Below are positions 35,927 to 44,294 of a DNA stretch of 64,000 bases, piece after piece. The stretch's first letter is position 1; every line of letters starts with the position of its first letter. The notes under the pieces were generated by a model that made no database searches, had not been told where the DNA came from, and saw only the letters and a program-made list of their open reading frames with translations. The translations under genes were made by a program, and so were the position numbers. Source of the stretch: Saprospiraceae bacterium (GTDB lineage: Bacteria; Bacteroidota; Bacteroidia; Chitinophagales; Saprospiraceae); the NCBI GenBank assembly GCA_016715965.1, contig JADJXG010000001.1, positions 884,501 through 948,500 on the forward strand. The letters run 5' to 3'.

Positions 35927-36334
35927 ATGAATCTTGAAAAAATAATGGCGGTCAGCGGACATGGTACTTTGTTCAGACTGGTGTCAGCCAGAAACAATGG
36001 ATTGATTCTGGAGGATCTCAGCAACCGAAAGCAGAATTTTTATTCTTCCAGAATCCATCAGTTCTCTCCCCTTGATTCAATCGGTATTTATACATTAAGC
36101 GACAACATTCCGCTCAAAGAAGTGTATGAAAAATTTCTGGCAAGTGATGAAGTGCCTGAACACACTGCAGAACCGACGGTCATCAAGGAATTTTTTGAAA
36201 AAACGCTTCCCGAATATGATCGGTATAGGGTCCACATCAAAGACATGAAAAAGTGCCTGAAGTGGTTTTACCAACTAAAAGAAATGGGATTGCTGTACGA
36301 AGAAAATAAAAAAGAAAACGAAGAAGAGGAATAG
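35927..36334 (+). CDS. DUF5606 family protein
   Basis: A 135-aa cytoplasmic protein matching the Bacteroidota-restricted DUF5606 pattern. It opens with EKIMAVSGHGTLFRLVSARNNG, and a second conserved part FFEKTLPEYDRYRVHIKDMKKCLKWFYQL lies near residues 85-115. The tail is a run of Glu/Lys residues. ATG 35927 is chosen; the in-frame TTG at 35921 is part of the promoter element. The first half looks like a small SH3-like barrel and the second like a helical domain. The biochemical function of the family is not known to me, and the neighbours do not suggest one. Confidence 0.8.
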   Translation: MNLEKIMAVSGHGTLFRLVSARNNGLILEDLSNRKQNFYSSRIHQFSPLDSIGIYTLSDNIPLKEVYEKFLASDEVPEHTAEPTVIKEFFEKTLPEYDRYRVHIKDMKKCLKWFYQLKEMGLLYEENKKENEEEE

Positions 36335-36374
36335 AAATTGAAAATTCCTTTTCCTATTTTTTTTAAATCAGATC

Positions 36375-37115
36375 ATGTATCTCCAAAAGAAAGTTGTCGT
36401 TGTTCTTCCTGCTTACAACGCAGAAAAAACCCTGGAAAAAACGCTTGCAGAAATTCCATTTGATATAGTGGATGAACTCATTCTATGCGATGATGCCAGT
36501 CGCGATGATACTGTTGCCCTCGCCAAAAAATTGGGCGTCCATCATGTGATCCGGCATACCTCAAACCAAGGATACGGCGCCAACCAAAAAACCTTGTATA
36601 AAAAAGCATTGGAACTGGAAGCAGACATTATCATCATGCTTCATCCGGATTATCAATATACCCCAAAGCTCATCCCCAGCATGGTTAATATCATTGCGCG
36701 AGATCTTTATCCGGTGGTGCTTGGATCGAGAATTCTGGGGAAAGGCGCGCTGGCCGGAGGAATGCCCGTTTATAAATATCTATTCAACCGCTTTCTCACC
36801 CTCACACAAAATATTTTAATCAGATACAAACTATCAGAATACCATACCGGTTACCGGGCTTTTGATGCCAAAGTGTTAAGAGAAATCCGATTTGAAGAAA
36901 ATTCGGATGATTTTGTTTTTGACAATCAGATGCTTTCTCAGATTATTTACAAAGGTTACCACATCGCAGAAGTGACCTGCCCCACGCATTATTTTGAAGA
37001 GGCCTCGTCGATTAATTTCAGAAGGTCGATGATCTATGGATTGGGAGTGTTAAAAGTCTCCCTGTTTCATCTATTCAACAAAATGGGATGGATGCGATCG
37101 GAGATATACCGTTAA
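36375..37115 (+). CDS. family 2 glycosyltransferase, DPM1-like
   Basis: A 246-aa GT2 enzyme that transfers a sugar from a nucleotide sugar to a lipid phosphate or similar acceptor. The GT-A fold opens with VVVLPAYNAEKTLEKTL. Nucleotide-binding Asp residues lie in LCDDASRDDT, and the metal-site segment is MLHPDYQY. Later come LGSRILGKGALAGGMP and YHTGYRAFD, as in dolichol-phosphate mannosyltransferase-like proteins. It has no C-terminal membrane helices, so it is the soluble or peripheral type. The exact donor and acceptor cannot be read. It is 40 nt after the DUF5606 gene and may be co-transcribed. Confidence 0.88.
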   Translation: MYLQKKVVVVLPAYNAEKTLEKTLAEIPFDIVDELILCDDASRDDTVALAKKLGVHHVIRHTSNQGYGANQKTLYKKALELEADIIIMLHPDYQYTPKLIPSMVNIIARDLYPVVLGSRILGKGALAGGMPVYKYLFNRFLTLTQNILIRYKLSEYHTGYRAFDAKVLREIRFEENSDDFVFDNQMLSQIIYKGYHIAEVTCPTHYFEEASSINFRRSMIYGLGVLKVSLFHLFNKMGWMRSEIYR

Positions 37116-37117
37116 AC

Positions 37118-37146
37118 AAAAAAAATCCCCGACCATTGTCGGGGAT
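37118..37146 (-). terminator. strong intrinsic terminator
   Basis: On the minus strand a perfect 9-bp stem ATCCCCGAC / GTCGGGGAT with a 4-nt loop is followed by eight T. The nearest gene upstream on that strand ends at 37454, 308 bp away, which leaves room for an RNA. Confidence 0.9.
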
Positions 37147-37410
37147 CGAATTCTTGGCGAATTCTCGGATAAACCACATTAATCAAACAAAATAAATATG
37201 AGCAAATTCTTTGTTCAAGGAGCGTCTTTTGATTTCCCGATGTCCTTGTTCTGCACCCTTTGTATTGTCTGGTGATCTCTCTTTGGAAGTTCTGATAGGA
37301 TTTCACCATTCTGTGAAAAACTTCAATGTTTCAGAGGTAGTGCCGGGTTCTTTATTCCAGGCATTTTACTTTGAGATCATCCCAGACAGATACATCGGGT
37401 TCTTAAACAG
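37147..37410 (-). ncRNA. candidate structured RNA, strand inferred from terminator
   Basis: Read on the minus strand, CCCGATGT (37399-37392) pairs with ACATCGGG (37243-37236), GTCTGG with CCAGAC and TGATCTC with GAGATCA. This gives a long interrupted hairpin of about 164 nt. Inside lie a GAAGTT/AACTTC stem capped by TTTCAC/GTGAAA and a GCC-GG/CC-GGC hairpin. The layout (long rod with internal bulges, terminator after it) resembles 6S RNA in shape, but I cannot match conserved bases. No clear promoter was found, so it may be the 3' end of the T9SS transcript. tmRNA, RNase P and SRP signatures are absent. Confidence 0.45.
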
Positions 37411-37453
37411 GCAATGACATTTTTTTATTTCTTTTCATACCTCTTGGGTCAAA

Positions 37454-39619
37454 TTATTGTTTGATGATTTTTCCGGAAAAAATGTCTTTTGACTTGGAAA
37501 TAATTTGATAAAAATAGATGCCGGATGGTAATTGGCCGAGAGATAGGTCCTCTACAGGATCTGAACTGATCATTTTTTGAATCAACAAATTTCCAAACAG
37601 GTCTTGAATTTCTAAAACTGAACCCAACAAATTAAAATTCCCACTTTGAAAATACATCCGATCCGTGATCGGATTGGGATAGACCAAAAGCGACTGAAGC
37701 TCTTTTTGGGTTTTTACCGAATTTATGATCCTCTGATCCAGGGTATGGGAAGTGGTATTGGAATTCAAATAGGCTCCAAAATTGATGCTGTATTTGGATT
37801 GATTTTCCACCAGGGATCGCAATGGGGCATCCGCTTTTGGCTTTATAGAATAGGCAAAATGCAATACTGATCCCAACGAATCTACACCATGCGGTGGTAG
37901 ATTTGGATTTCTAAACTCGGCCTCCAATAATTGACCCGGAAGAATCTTCCAGGAATAGAGATTGTCATGATCATATACCTGAAGGGTGGAAACATCCAAA
38001 TGATCGCTGAGTTTTACTTGAACTTTAATTAGAAAAGCGGTATCCAATCGATCATTGACCACCCTGAGCGTATAATAGATTCTGTCTTCTCTAAAAATAT
38101 ACTTTTGTTCTCCCATTCCTTCAGGTTTCGCAGACAAGGCCAGGATCTGGTCATTTAATTCTCCACAATAAACCGAAACTTGAGGAGCCTCATCTCCCTG
38201 GCTGTAATTGTCCAAAAATCCTTTGCTGATGGTTCCGGTGCCACAACCTTCGATGGCCTTTGTGTATCGCAGCTGATAGGGATGATTGGGTAATGTATCC
38301 AACACAATCCTTATGGTTCGGCCGTTTGCAGGAAATCTGAATTCCTGAGAACCATCTTTGATAAGTTGGAGGCTTCCCCCAATACCCGGCATCACATCAT
38401 CTTCTACGGTGGTCAGCGCAATGGCTTGGGACATATCGCCACTGCCCACATTCTTGATGAGAAATACCGCCTCATTTCCATCACAGGAAGCCTCAATGTC
38501 CAGTTTAGCCCCATCGTAGAAAGGATTCACCAAACAGGGAGCGTTGGGAAAAATTTCAGCGCTGGTACAAATCGATTGACCTAACTTGGAGAGATCACAG
38601 GGAGCAGAGGTTCGGATCGCAAACAGGCCTTTGGTTCCGGCCTTGATCAAGCCGAGATCAAAACGGAAAGTCTGGTCGCCAATGCTTGAAAACGGGAGGT
38701 CAGCATCCTTCAATTGGAGTTCTGGATCCAACTGAATTTCTATAAATGCATCAATCGCATCCGAAGTTCCGAGGTTTCTGTAGGCAAGGTTAAAAACAAC
38801 CTCACTGCAGCGCTTCAGTCCGGGAGTAGTCAACTGAACCTCAAGCTCCGGGCAATCGGTCAAATATTTAGCAGCATGGTCCAATGGTACGATTTGGCCT
38901 GGGGAGTCGATCGTAATTTGAGCTGGTATATTGCAATATTCTCTGAATCCTGGATCAATGAAATGATAGGTATAAGTTCCTAGGGGTAAATCCAATCCAA
39001 AGCTGCCGTCTGACTGTGCAAATGCATGATATTTTTGACCGTCGGTGTGTTCGAGTTCTATTCCTGAGAAAGCGACCGGAACAACACCGGGATCAGGAAG
39101 GCAGTCTCCATCCGTGTCAGCCACCAATAATCCGGAAACGGTACCAGTAAGGCCGGAATGACAGGTTTGCAAACCCCTGGAAGGGTGGGGACTGTATAGC
39201 ACTGAACTCATCCTCAGCGGAAAAACGGGAACTTCAAAATCAAAGCAGTACTCTGAATCCGGCGTGTGGATCACAAACCTGAATTCTACCAATTCATCAA
39301 AAGTTGAAAGCGTAACAGGATTAAACGGAGCCGGCATCCAGGAAAAAACGCAATTGTCCGGATTGCCGCCAATGGACGCCTGATTCAACAGAGGATTGGC
39401 AACACCTCTGACAAAATGCAAATTCTTGGTGGGAAAATTGATGGCAAACTGAACCGATTGAATTTGATCAAAATGAACTGCCTTCACCTTAAGGATAATG
39501 GTGTCCGCTTCGATTCTGGCTTCTGTGCTCAAAAAACAGCTGTCCTGTGCCAACAATGGCAATTTGAAGAGCACAAGCGTCACAAAAAAAACAAAACCTA
39601 AAATGCAGTTCCTAATCAT
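37454..39619 (-). CDS. secreted T9SS protein with conserved-repeat (DUF11/DUF7619-like) domains
   Basis: A 721-aa surface protein. A signal peptide (MIRNCILGFVFFVTLVLF, cut after LLAQ) leads into a first sandwich domain of cohesin-like look (HFDQIQSVQFAINFPTKNLHFV, about 45-150). Then come a carboxypeptidase-regulatory-like segment after a DTDGDCLPD Ca2+-like loop and two sandwich domains of the DUF11/DUF7619 kind (about 250-620). The last 80 residues are a T9SS type A sorting domain (VYPNPITDRMYF ... GIYFYQIISKSK). It is secreted by Sec and T9SS and kept on or released from the surface. No enzyme motif is seen. Its upstream region is divergent from the TPR-like gene; CATTTTTG (39644-39637, minus) is one base off the -7 consensus. 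Confidence 0.85.
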   Translation of the reverse strand: MIRNCILGFVFFVTLVLFKLPLLAQDSCFLSTEARIEADTIILKVKAVHFDQIQSVQFAINFPTKNLHFVRGVANPLLNQASIGGNPDNCVFSWMPAPFNPVTLSTFDELVEFRFVIHTPDSEYCFDFEVPVFPLRMSSVLYSPHPSRGLQTCHSGLTGTVSGLLVADTDGDCLPDPGVVPVAFSGIELEHTDGQKYHAFAQSDGSFGLDLPLGTYTYHFIDPGFREYCNIPAQITIDSPGQIVPLDHAAKYLTDCPELEVQLTTPGLKRCSEVVFNLAYRNLGTSDAIDAFIEIQLDPELQLKDADLPFSSIGDQTFRFDLGLIKAGTKGLFAIRTSAPCDLSKLGQSICTSAEIFPNAPCLVNPFYDGAKLDIEASCDGNEAVFLIKNVGSGDMSQAIALTTVEDDVMPGIGGSLQLIKDGSQEFRFPANGRTIRIVLDTLPNHPYQLRYTKAIEGCGTGTISKGFLDNYSQGDEAPQVSVYCGELNDQILALSAKPEGMGEQKYIFREDRIYYTLRVVNDRLDTAFLIKVQVKLSDHLDVSTLQVYDHDNLYSWKILPGQLLEAEFRNPNLPPHGVDSLGSVLHFAYSIKPKADAPLRSLVENQSKYSINFGAYLNSNTTSHTLDQRIINSVKTQKELQSLLVYPNPITDRMYFQSGNFNLLGSVLEIQDLFGNLLIQKMISSDPVEDLSLGQLPSGIYFYQIISKSKDIFSGKIIKQ

Positions 39620-39742
39620 TTAGACGAATTATAATGCAAAAATGAATCAATAAAAGACGCCAATAAAAGTCAATTATTTACATTTGTACATTGATTTTTT
39701 TAAAATAATAATATATTATTCTGGTTATCAGTATTTTAATTT

Positions 39743-39750
39743 TATTTTTG
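39743..39750 (+). promoter_or_regulatory. -7 promoter element (TATTTTTG)
   Basis: An exact TAnnTTTG match 26 nt before ATG 39777. The frame upstream of that ATG overlaps this element, which argues against the longer protein. Confidence 0.6.
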
Positions 39751-39776
39751 TATATTGCATTAAGCATTATTTTAAT

Positions 39777-41168
39777 ATGAAATGTCTTGAAATCATTCAA
39801 AATTTAGATGGGAGGACATTGGGAAGATTGCATAAATACCTCAATTCTCCATACTTGTGTTCGGATTCAAGCCTTTCTGCCACTTTGGAATCCGCAAGAA
39901 TTTATTGCCAGATGAATGTAAAATCTTTGGACAAGAATCTGCTCTACCAATTGATTTTTGGCCATTCTGTTTATGATGATACCAAACTGAGGCTCCGGAT
40001 GAGCCGTTTATTTGGGCATATTAAGAAATTTCTGAGCATCGAAAGAGAAAGTTCATTGGAAGATCGTCTGGTCGTGTTAAAATTGTTCAGAAAAAAATCA
40101 ATGGATAAGTTCTATGCAGAATATTACCAAGAAACCAAAGAGTTTATTTTCCAGCAGAAATTGAGGAACGAACATCACTTTGAACAAGAATACCAACTTC
40201 GACTGGAACATTATGAATTCCTTGCCTCCAAAAAACGACAGGGAGAATTCAATTTGAAAGAAATTTCTGATTCACTGGAAACAAGTTATATCATAAAAAA
40301 ATTGAGGCATTGCTGCAGAGTCGCCCATGTGCAATCCATTTATAAAATGGATACTCCTTTTCCTTTCATTGAAGAAATCATCCGATACATCGAGTTGGAA
40401 AAATTGCATGAAATACCTGTGCTTGGTTTTTATTATTACAATTATCTGGCGATTTTGCATCCGCTGGAAGATCACTATTTTCGGAAATGTCTAAAAATTT
40501 ACAACGAACACAACGCAGGATTCGAAGAAGAAGAGAGGAGAGAGGTGTTTATCAATATTCTCAACTATTGCATCCGCAAAATCAACGAAGGTGTCGATCA
40601 GTACAACGAAACCGTCTTTGAGTTATACCTGAGGGGCCTCGAACACGGGTTTATGCTGGAGCAAAATAAACTGAGTCGTTTTACTTATCGCAATATTGCA
40701 GAAATTGGCATCAATCTGAAAGAATTTGATTGGGTCGATCAGTTTCTGGATGAATACAAACACAAACTGGACAAAGCCTGGCAATCCAGTTTTTACCAAT
40801 TTGAAAAAGGAAGGGTGCTCAGTGAAAAAAGAAACTACAAAGAGGCTCTCAGTTATCTCAGTCAACTGAGCTTCACTGACCCTTTGATTGAATTAAGTGT
40901 GCGATTAGAGAGGATCCGGATTTTTTATGAGATGGGAGAAGATGAACTTTCCCAGTATCATGTGGATTCGATGGATCAATTTTTAAGGAGAAAAAATAAC
41001 TTTGGATACCATTCCGAATACTACAAATGCTTTCTAAAATATACCAGAAAGCTCCTCAAAATCAATCCAAACAACCAGGAACAAGTCAAGAAACTCATCC
41101 ATTCTTTAAAAGCGGAACCAAAAATCACCGGTAAAAAATGGCTTCTGGAAAAGTTTGCTTCCCTGTGA
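39777..41168 (+). CDS. hypothetical helical (TPR-like) protein
   Basis: A 463-aa protein I do not recognise by name. It has no signal peptide or membrane helix. It is almost wholly helical, with paired helices of TPR-like spacing in the second half (for example ALSYLSQLSFTDPLIELSVRLERI near residue 360) and many charged residues. Similar proteins of about 450-500 aa next to surface-protein genes are common in Saprospirales. ATG 39777 is chosen because the promoter lies inside the longer frame, which opens at 39684 and encodes an unlikely Tyr/Ile/Phe-rich start. It is divergent from the T9SS protein gene. A scaffold or regulatory role is possible; none is shown. Confidence 0.75.
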   Translation: MKCLEIIQNLDGRTLGRLHKYLNSPYLCSDSSLSATLESARIYCQMNVKSLDKNLLYQLIFGHSVYDDTKLRLRMSRLFGHIKKFLSIERESSLEDRLVVLKLFRKKSMDKFYAEYYQETKEFIFQQKLRNEHHFEQEYQLRLEHYEFLASKKRQGEFNLKEISDSLETSYIIKKLRHCCRVAHVQSIYKMDTPFPFIEEIIRYIELEKLHEIPVLGFYYYNYLAILHPLEDHYFRKCLKIYNEHNAGFEEEERREVFINILNYCIRKINEGVDQYNETVFELYLRGLEHGFMLEQNKLSRFTYRNIAEIGINLKEFDWVDQFLDEYKHKLDKAWQSSFYQFEKGRVLSEKRNYKEALSYLSQLSFTDPLIELSVRLERIRIFYEMGEDELSQYHVDSMDQFLRRKNNFGYHSEYYKCFLKYTRKLLKINPNNQEQVKKLIHSLKAEPKITGKKWLLEKFASL

Positions 41169-41309
41169 TCTCCGTCGATGGCTCAGGTTAAAATTCTTAT
41201 GGACCAACATATTATATATTTTATATATATTTATGTATTTGATTATAAGTTTTTTAAATTTACAAATAAAATATATAAAAATTTATTTATTTATAAGTGA
41301 ATGATTTTT

Positions 41310-41317
41310 TAATATTG
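41310..41317 (+). promoter_or_regulatory. -7-like element (TAATATTG)
   Basis: One mismatch to TAnnTTTG, 34 nt before ATG 41352, within a very AT-rich upstream region (41200-41340) of the kind seen before strongly expressed genes. Confidence 0.4.
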
Positions 41318-41351
41318 CATATCATTTTACTTCATTTTAAAACAAAAACGT

Positions 41352-41885
41352 ATGACTAATTTAAAAGGACTTCTTTTCACACTAACACTATTTGTCACTT
41401 TTCAAATGGCTCAAGCACAAATTAACAAACCCGTTGCCGGGAACAAATTAATGGAGTTGAGTGCCAATGGTCTTTCAAATATTGGTTCTGGATTAAATTC
41501 TCAAAACGGCGGTGTAATGCTTCGTATGTTCAAAACAGATATGAAAGCCCACAGATACTCCGCTGATTTAAGAATTGATGCAGATACTTCTGATTTTACG
41601 CTAACCAGAGTGGCTCTGGGCTGGGGTGTTGAAAATCACATGGCCGGTTCATCAAGAATGTCCACTTATTGGGGTTATGATGGGGCAATAACAGCTACTG
41701 GAAATTTTGATGCCATTGGAATCAGAATTGGTTTGTTTACCGGATTTGACTATTACATCGCCGATGGCTTGTACTTAGGTTCTGAACTGGCTTACCGCTT
41801 AGGTATAGAAAGTTTTGATCCTTTTACATTGGCGATAGGCCCCGCAGCTCTTAGCGCCTCCTTAAAAATGGGCTACAGATTCTAA
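41352..41885 (+). CDS. small outer-membrane beta-barrel protein
   Basis: A 177-aa exported protein with a signal peptide cut after MAQAQ. The rest has alternating strands with aromatic girdle residues and ends in MGYRF, the terminal Phe typical of barrels inserted by BamA. Eight strands are plausible. It has its own terminator, and the upstream region is extremely AT-rich, suggesting high expression. It is convergent with another barrel gene of nearly the same size and the same GYRF ending, but the sequences share little, so recent duplication is not evident. Function beyond a porin-like or structural role is unknown. Confidence 0.75.
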   Translation: MTNLKGLLFTLTLFVTFQMAQAQINKPVAGNKLMELSANGLSNIGSGLNSQNGGVMLRMFKTDMKAHRYSADLRIDADTSDFTLTRVALGWGVENHMAGSSRMSTYWGYDGAITATGNFDAIGIRIGLFTGFDYYIADGLYLGSELAYRLGIESFDPFTLAIGPAALSASLKMGYRF

Positions 41886-41904
41886 ATTAAAGCGATTAAA
41901 AAAG

Positions 41905-41938
41905 TAAAAAAGCCTGCAGTGAACTGTGGGCTTTTTTT
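41905..41938 (+). terminator. intrinsic terminator of the barrel gene
   Basis: Imperfect stem AAAAAGCC-TGCAG / CTGTG-GGCTTTTT with a short loop, ending in a run of T. Confidence 0.85.
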
Positions 41939-41962
41939 ATGCTCTCAATTTGAGGTTGATAC

Positions 41963-41999
41963 AAAAAAAACAAAAGCCGATTGAATCCAACCGGCCTTT
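41963..41999 (-). terminator. intrinsic terminator of the second barrel gene
   Basis: On the minus strand AAAGGCCGGTTG-GATT-CAATCGGCTTT (one bulge) is followed by TGTTTTTTTT. It lies back to back with the terminator of the convergent gene. Confidence 0.8.
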
Positions 42000-42053
42000 G
42001 ACCAATATTTTAAATTCATTCGACTCTAATATAAGCCGAATTCTTTAAGACAA

Positions 42054-42590
42054 TCAGAATCTGTATCCAATCATAAATTTACCCACAAGATCAATATTTA
42101 AAATTGGAAAGTCAGCCAAATCAACCGATGCGTCTTCTGAGGAAATTTCATTGATAAATGCACGACCCACTCCAAAGCCCAATTCAATCACAAAATTTTT
42201 CCTGTTTACCCATTTGTAGCCCAATCCAAATCCCATTGCAAGCCGTGTGCTGTTAATGTCTGGCTCATTGGATGCAGTAATTTTACCCGTAATAAACTTA
42301 CCATATAAATCAACATAGAATTTATTGATGCCTTTGCTTGGATTAAAATAATACTTTCCTTCAACAATGGTTCCAAATCTCGAAGAACTCCATTTTTCCC
42401 CTTCAAAATCATAGCTGTCAAAATCTACAATTAATCTTGGTTCAATACCAAAATGTTCATTGATTCCAAATTCGACGCCTAGATCCACATTGCTAAAAAT
42501 CAAACCAATCGGATTGACCTTGACCTCAATCTGTGAATATCCCAACTGACAAGCTGCAGCAATAACAAATACCAAAAGAAATTTTTTCAT
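42054..42590 (-). CDS. outer-membrane beta-barrel protein (DUF3575-like)
   Basis: A 178-aa exported barrel. The signal peptide is cut after YSQ. The body shows amphipathic strands such as VKVNPIGLIFSNVDLGVEFGI and YYFNPSKGINKFYVDLYG, and the C-terminus is MIGYRF. The opening (VNPIGLIFSNVDLGVE) resembles the DUF3575/OmpA-like barrel group of Bacteroidota. A -7 element TAGCTTTG lies 29 nt upstream on its strand. Likely an eight-stranded barrel; the substrate, if any, is unknown. Confidence 0.75.
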   Translation of the reverse strand: MKKFLLVFVIAAACQLGYSQIEVKVNPIGLIFSNVDLGVEFGINEHFGIEPRLIVDFDSYDFEGEKWSSSRFGTIVEGKYYFNPSKGINKFYVDLYGKFITGKITASNEPDINSTRLAMGFGLGYKWVNRKNFVIELGFGVGRAFINEISSEDASVDLADFPILNIDLVGKFMIGYRF

Positions 42591-42618
42591 AATTAATCAA
42601 TTAAGTTAAAGAATGCCA

Positions 42619-42626
42619 CAAAGCTA
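42619..42626 (-). promoter_or_regulatory. -7 promoter element (TAGCTTTG)
   Basis: An exact TAnnTTTG match on the minus strand, 28 nt before the ATG of the barrel gene. Confidence 0.55.
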
Positions 42627-42703
42627 TAAACAAATCTTAAAAGTGAAACAAAAATTAAATCACAATAATGCACTGAACATTACTAAATTGCCTCATTCAT
42701 TTC

Positions 42704-44263
42704 TTAGCGACCGCCCTTCTTTATATAATCAACAACGACCAGACGGATGTCTCTTCTAAGGTCGTTGGATTGATCGGAATCCGGCTCTTCCACTGAAATA
42801 ATTTCTTTGTGATAAGGTGTTAAAAACTCAAGTCCCTGCTCCAGACCTTTGATCAGGTATTCTGTGACACAGACCGTGTAGATCTTCTCAGGATCCAGGT
42901 ATTTTTCTTCCAATAGCCAGTCTCCTTTCTGATTTCTTTCGACCCGGTCCCATTGCAAAAAACCACCTCTACCTACATTGGACCATCCAGCATTCAAGAT
43001 TTGAATCAGTAATTTTCCTTTCAATTTGACTTTGACCACAGATCCTCCATAAGGGAGAGATCTCAATACGTCGTATTGAGAAAGTTTGCTTTTCAATTCA
43101 TCATCCACCCTCACACTGCCTGAATTCATCATCGAAAAATCAATGTCTTCGGAGGTCCTGCTCATTGCTCTGCAAATCATCTGACAAAACGGAGCCGGTT
43201 TGTTTCGTATGGTTTGTTCTCTTGCATCCAATGGAGTCAACATTGTCATCAGTACTTCGTCCGGATCAAATCCCATTTCTCTCATAACCTTTTTTTCCTT
43301 TGCCTTCCACTGATTGACCAACAGGTTCAATTCTGGATCCAATGGAATGCTCTGGTCCAAAAACACCAATTCGGATTGAAGATCCAATTTCCTGGTTTTT
43401 GCATTGAAAGAAAAGCGGTGCACATAAGCCGATCGCGCATTGGCATCTGCCTTGGTAATCACTACCCTTCCGACCTGATGTCTCATGTGATCGTGGTCAT
43501 GTCCCCCCATGATAAGATGTATTTCCGGAAATTTTTCTGCAAGTATCTTGTCTTCAAATAAATTCAAATGACTTAACAAAAGGAGGGCATCCACACTATC
43601 TTTTATTCGATTGATTTCAAGCTGGGTGGAAAGTATATAGTCTGAATAATAGACCCATGGCGCTTTGTTTGAGTTGATACACGGAGAGATGATACCCACT
43701 TTGAATTCCTGTTTGTCCTGTCCGATGTACTTTAAAATCTTATAGGTAGGGAGGTTTGTTTTTATTCCCGCAAGCTCTTTGAAAAATGGCGCAAGACCGT
43801 TGGAAGTTTGTCTCTGCACATTGCTGGAAATCCAATCAAATGAAGATTCGTTGATCCGCTTTTGCAAGGAGGCTTCGTCGTAGTCAAATTCGTGGTTGCC
43901 AAAACATGCCAAATCAAGACCAAGGGCATTGAGTGCTTCGATCATTTGTTTTCCTCTCACCCGTTCTCCATCGATTTTTAAAGTACCAATCAGCGAAGGA
44001 CTGATAAAGTCACCGGCAAGTACTGTCAAAGTATTTGGATTTTCTGCCAGGAGCTTTTTTCTCAAGCTGGCTATTCTTGCAGCACCACCGTATTTTCCTT
44101 CATCCATTGGTGCAATTTCATAGAAATCATTGATCTGCAAAATAGTTAACTTAAGCTCATTTGTCCTCGTTTGATGCTTTCCATCTGAGAGGCGAGAGAT
44201 TGAGCCGCACTTAAATAGAAAGAGGGAAACAAAAACAAGCAAATATATTTTTCTCATGTTCAT
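42704..44263 (-). CDS. 5'-nucleotidase/UshA-like metallophosphoesterase, lipoprotein
   Basis: A 519-aa enzyme of the UshA/5'-nucleotidase family, which removes phosphate from nucleotides or UDP-sugars outside the cytoplasm. A lipoprotein signal (LFLFKC lipobox, Cys about residue 19) anchors it to a membrane. The metallophosphoesterase domain shows the metal-ligand blocks LQINDFYE, LAGDFISPS, CFGNHEFDYD and MGGHDHDH. The C-terminal substrate-recognition domain includes MNSGSVRVD and YGGSVVKVKL. In the first block the usual NDxH has Tyr in place of His (NDFY), a small deviation at a metal or acid site. It lies 31 nt after uvrA with its own -7 element. Confidence 0.9.
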   Translation of the reverse strand: MNMRKIYLLVFVSLFLFKCGSISRLSDGKHQTRTNELKLTILQINDFYEIAPMDEGKYGGAARIASLRKKLLAENPNTLTVLAGDFISPSLIGTLKIDGERVRGKQMIEALNALGLDLACFGNHEFDYDEASLQKRINESSFDWISSNVQRQTSNGLAPFFKELAGIKTNLPTYKILKYIGQDKQEFKVGIISPCINSNKAPWVYYSDYILSTQLEINRIKDSVDALLLLSHLNLFEDKILAEKFPEIHLIMGGHDHDHMRHQVGRVVITKADANARSAYVHRFSFNAKTRKLDLQSELVFLDQSIPLDPELNLLVNQWKAKEKKVMREMGFDPDEVLMTMLTPLDAREQTIRNKPAPFCQMICRAMSRTSEDIDFSMMNSGSVRVDDELKSKLSQYDVLRSLPYGGSVVKVKLKGKLLIQILNAGWSNVGRGGFLQWDRVERNQKGDWLLEEKYLDPEKIYTVCVTEYLIKGLEQGLEFLTPYHKEIISVEEPDSDQSNDLRRDIRLVVVDYIKKGGR

Positions 44264-44280
44264 TTCATTTTAACGAAGTA

Positions 44281-44288
44281 CAAAACTA
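44281..44288 (-). promoter_or_regulatory. -7 promoter element (TAGTTTTG)
   Basis: An exact TAnnTTTG match on the minus strand, between the uvrA stop and the nucleotidase start. Confidence 0.5.
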
Positions 44289-44294
44289 CCATTT

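Larger units (their letters stand above)
37116..37453. other. non-coding, strongly self-complementary region
   Basis: No intact gene is present. The stretch holds a strong minus-strand terminator (37118-37146) and a complementary-segment array (37236-37399), listed separately as a candidate RNA. One minus-strand frame reads through about 70 codons with two stops, so a decayed gene is the alternative. Confidence 0.5.

Noticed and set aside
37112..37309. 65-codon minus-strand ORF over the 37.2 kb region
   Set aside because: It runs through the terminator hairpin and its T-run; that makes a protein product unlikely.
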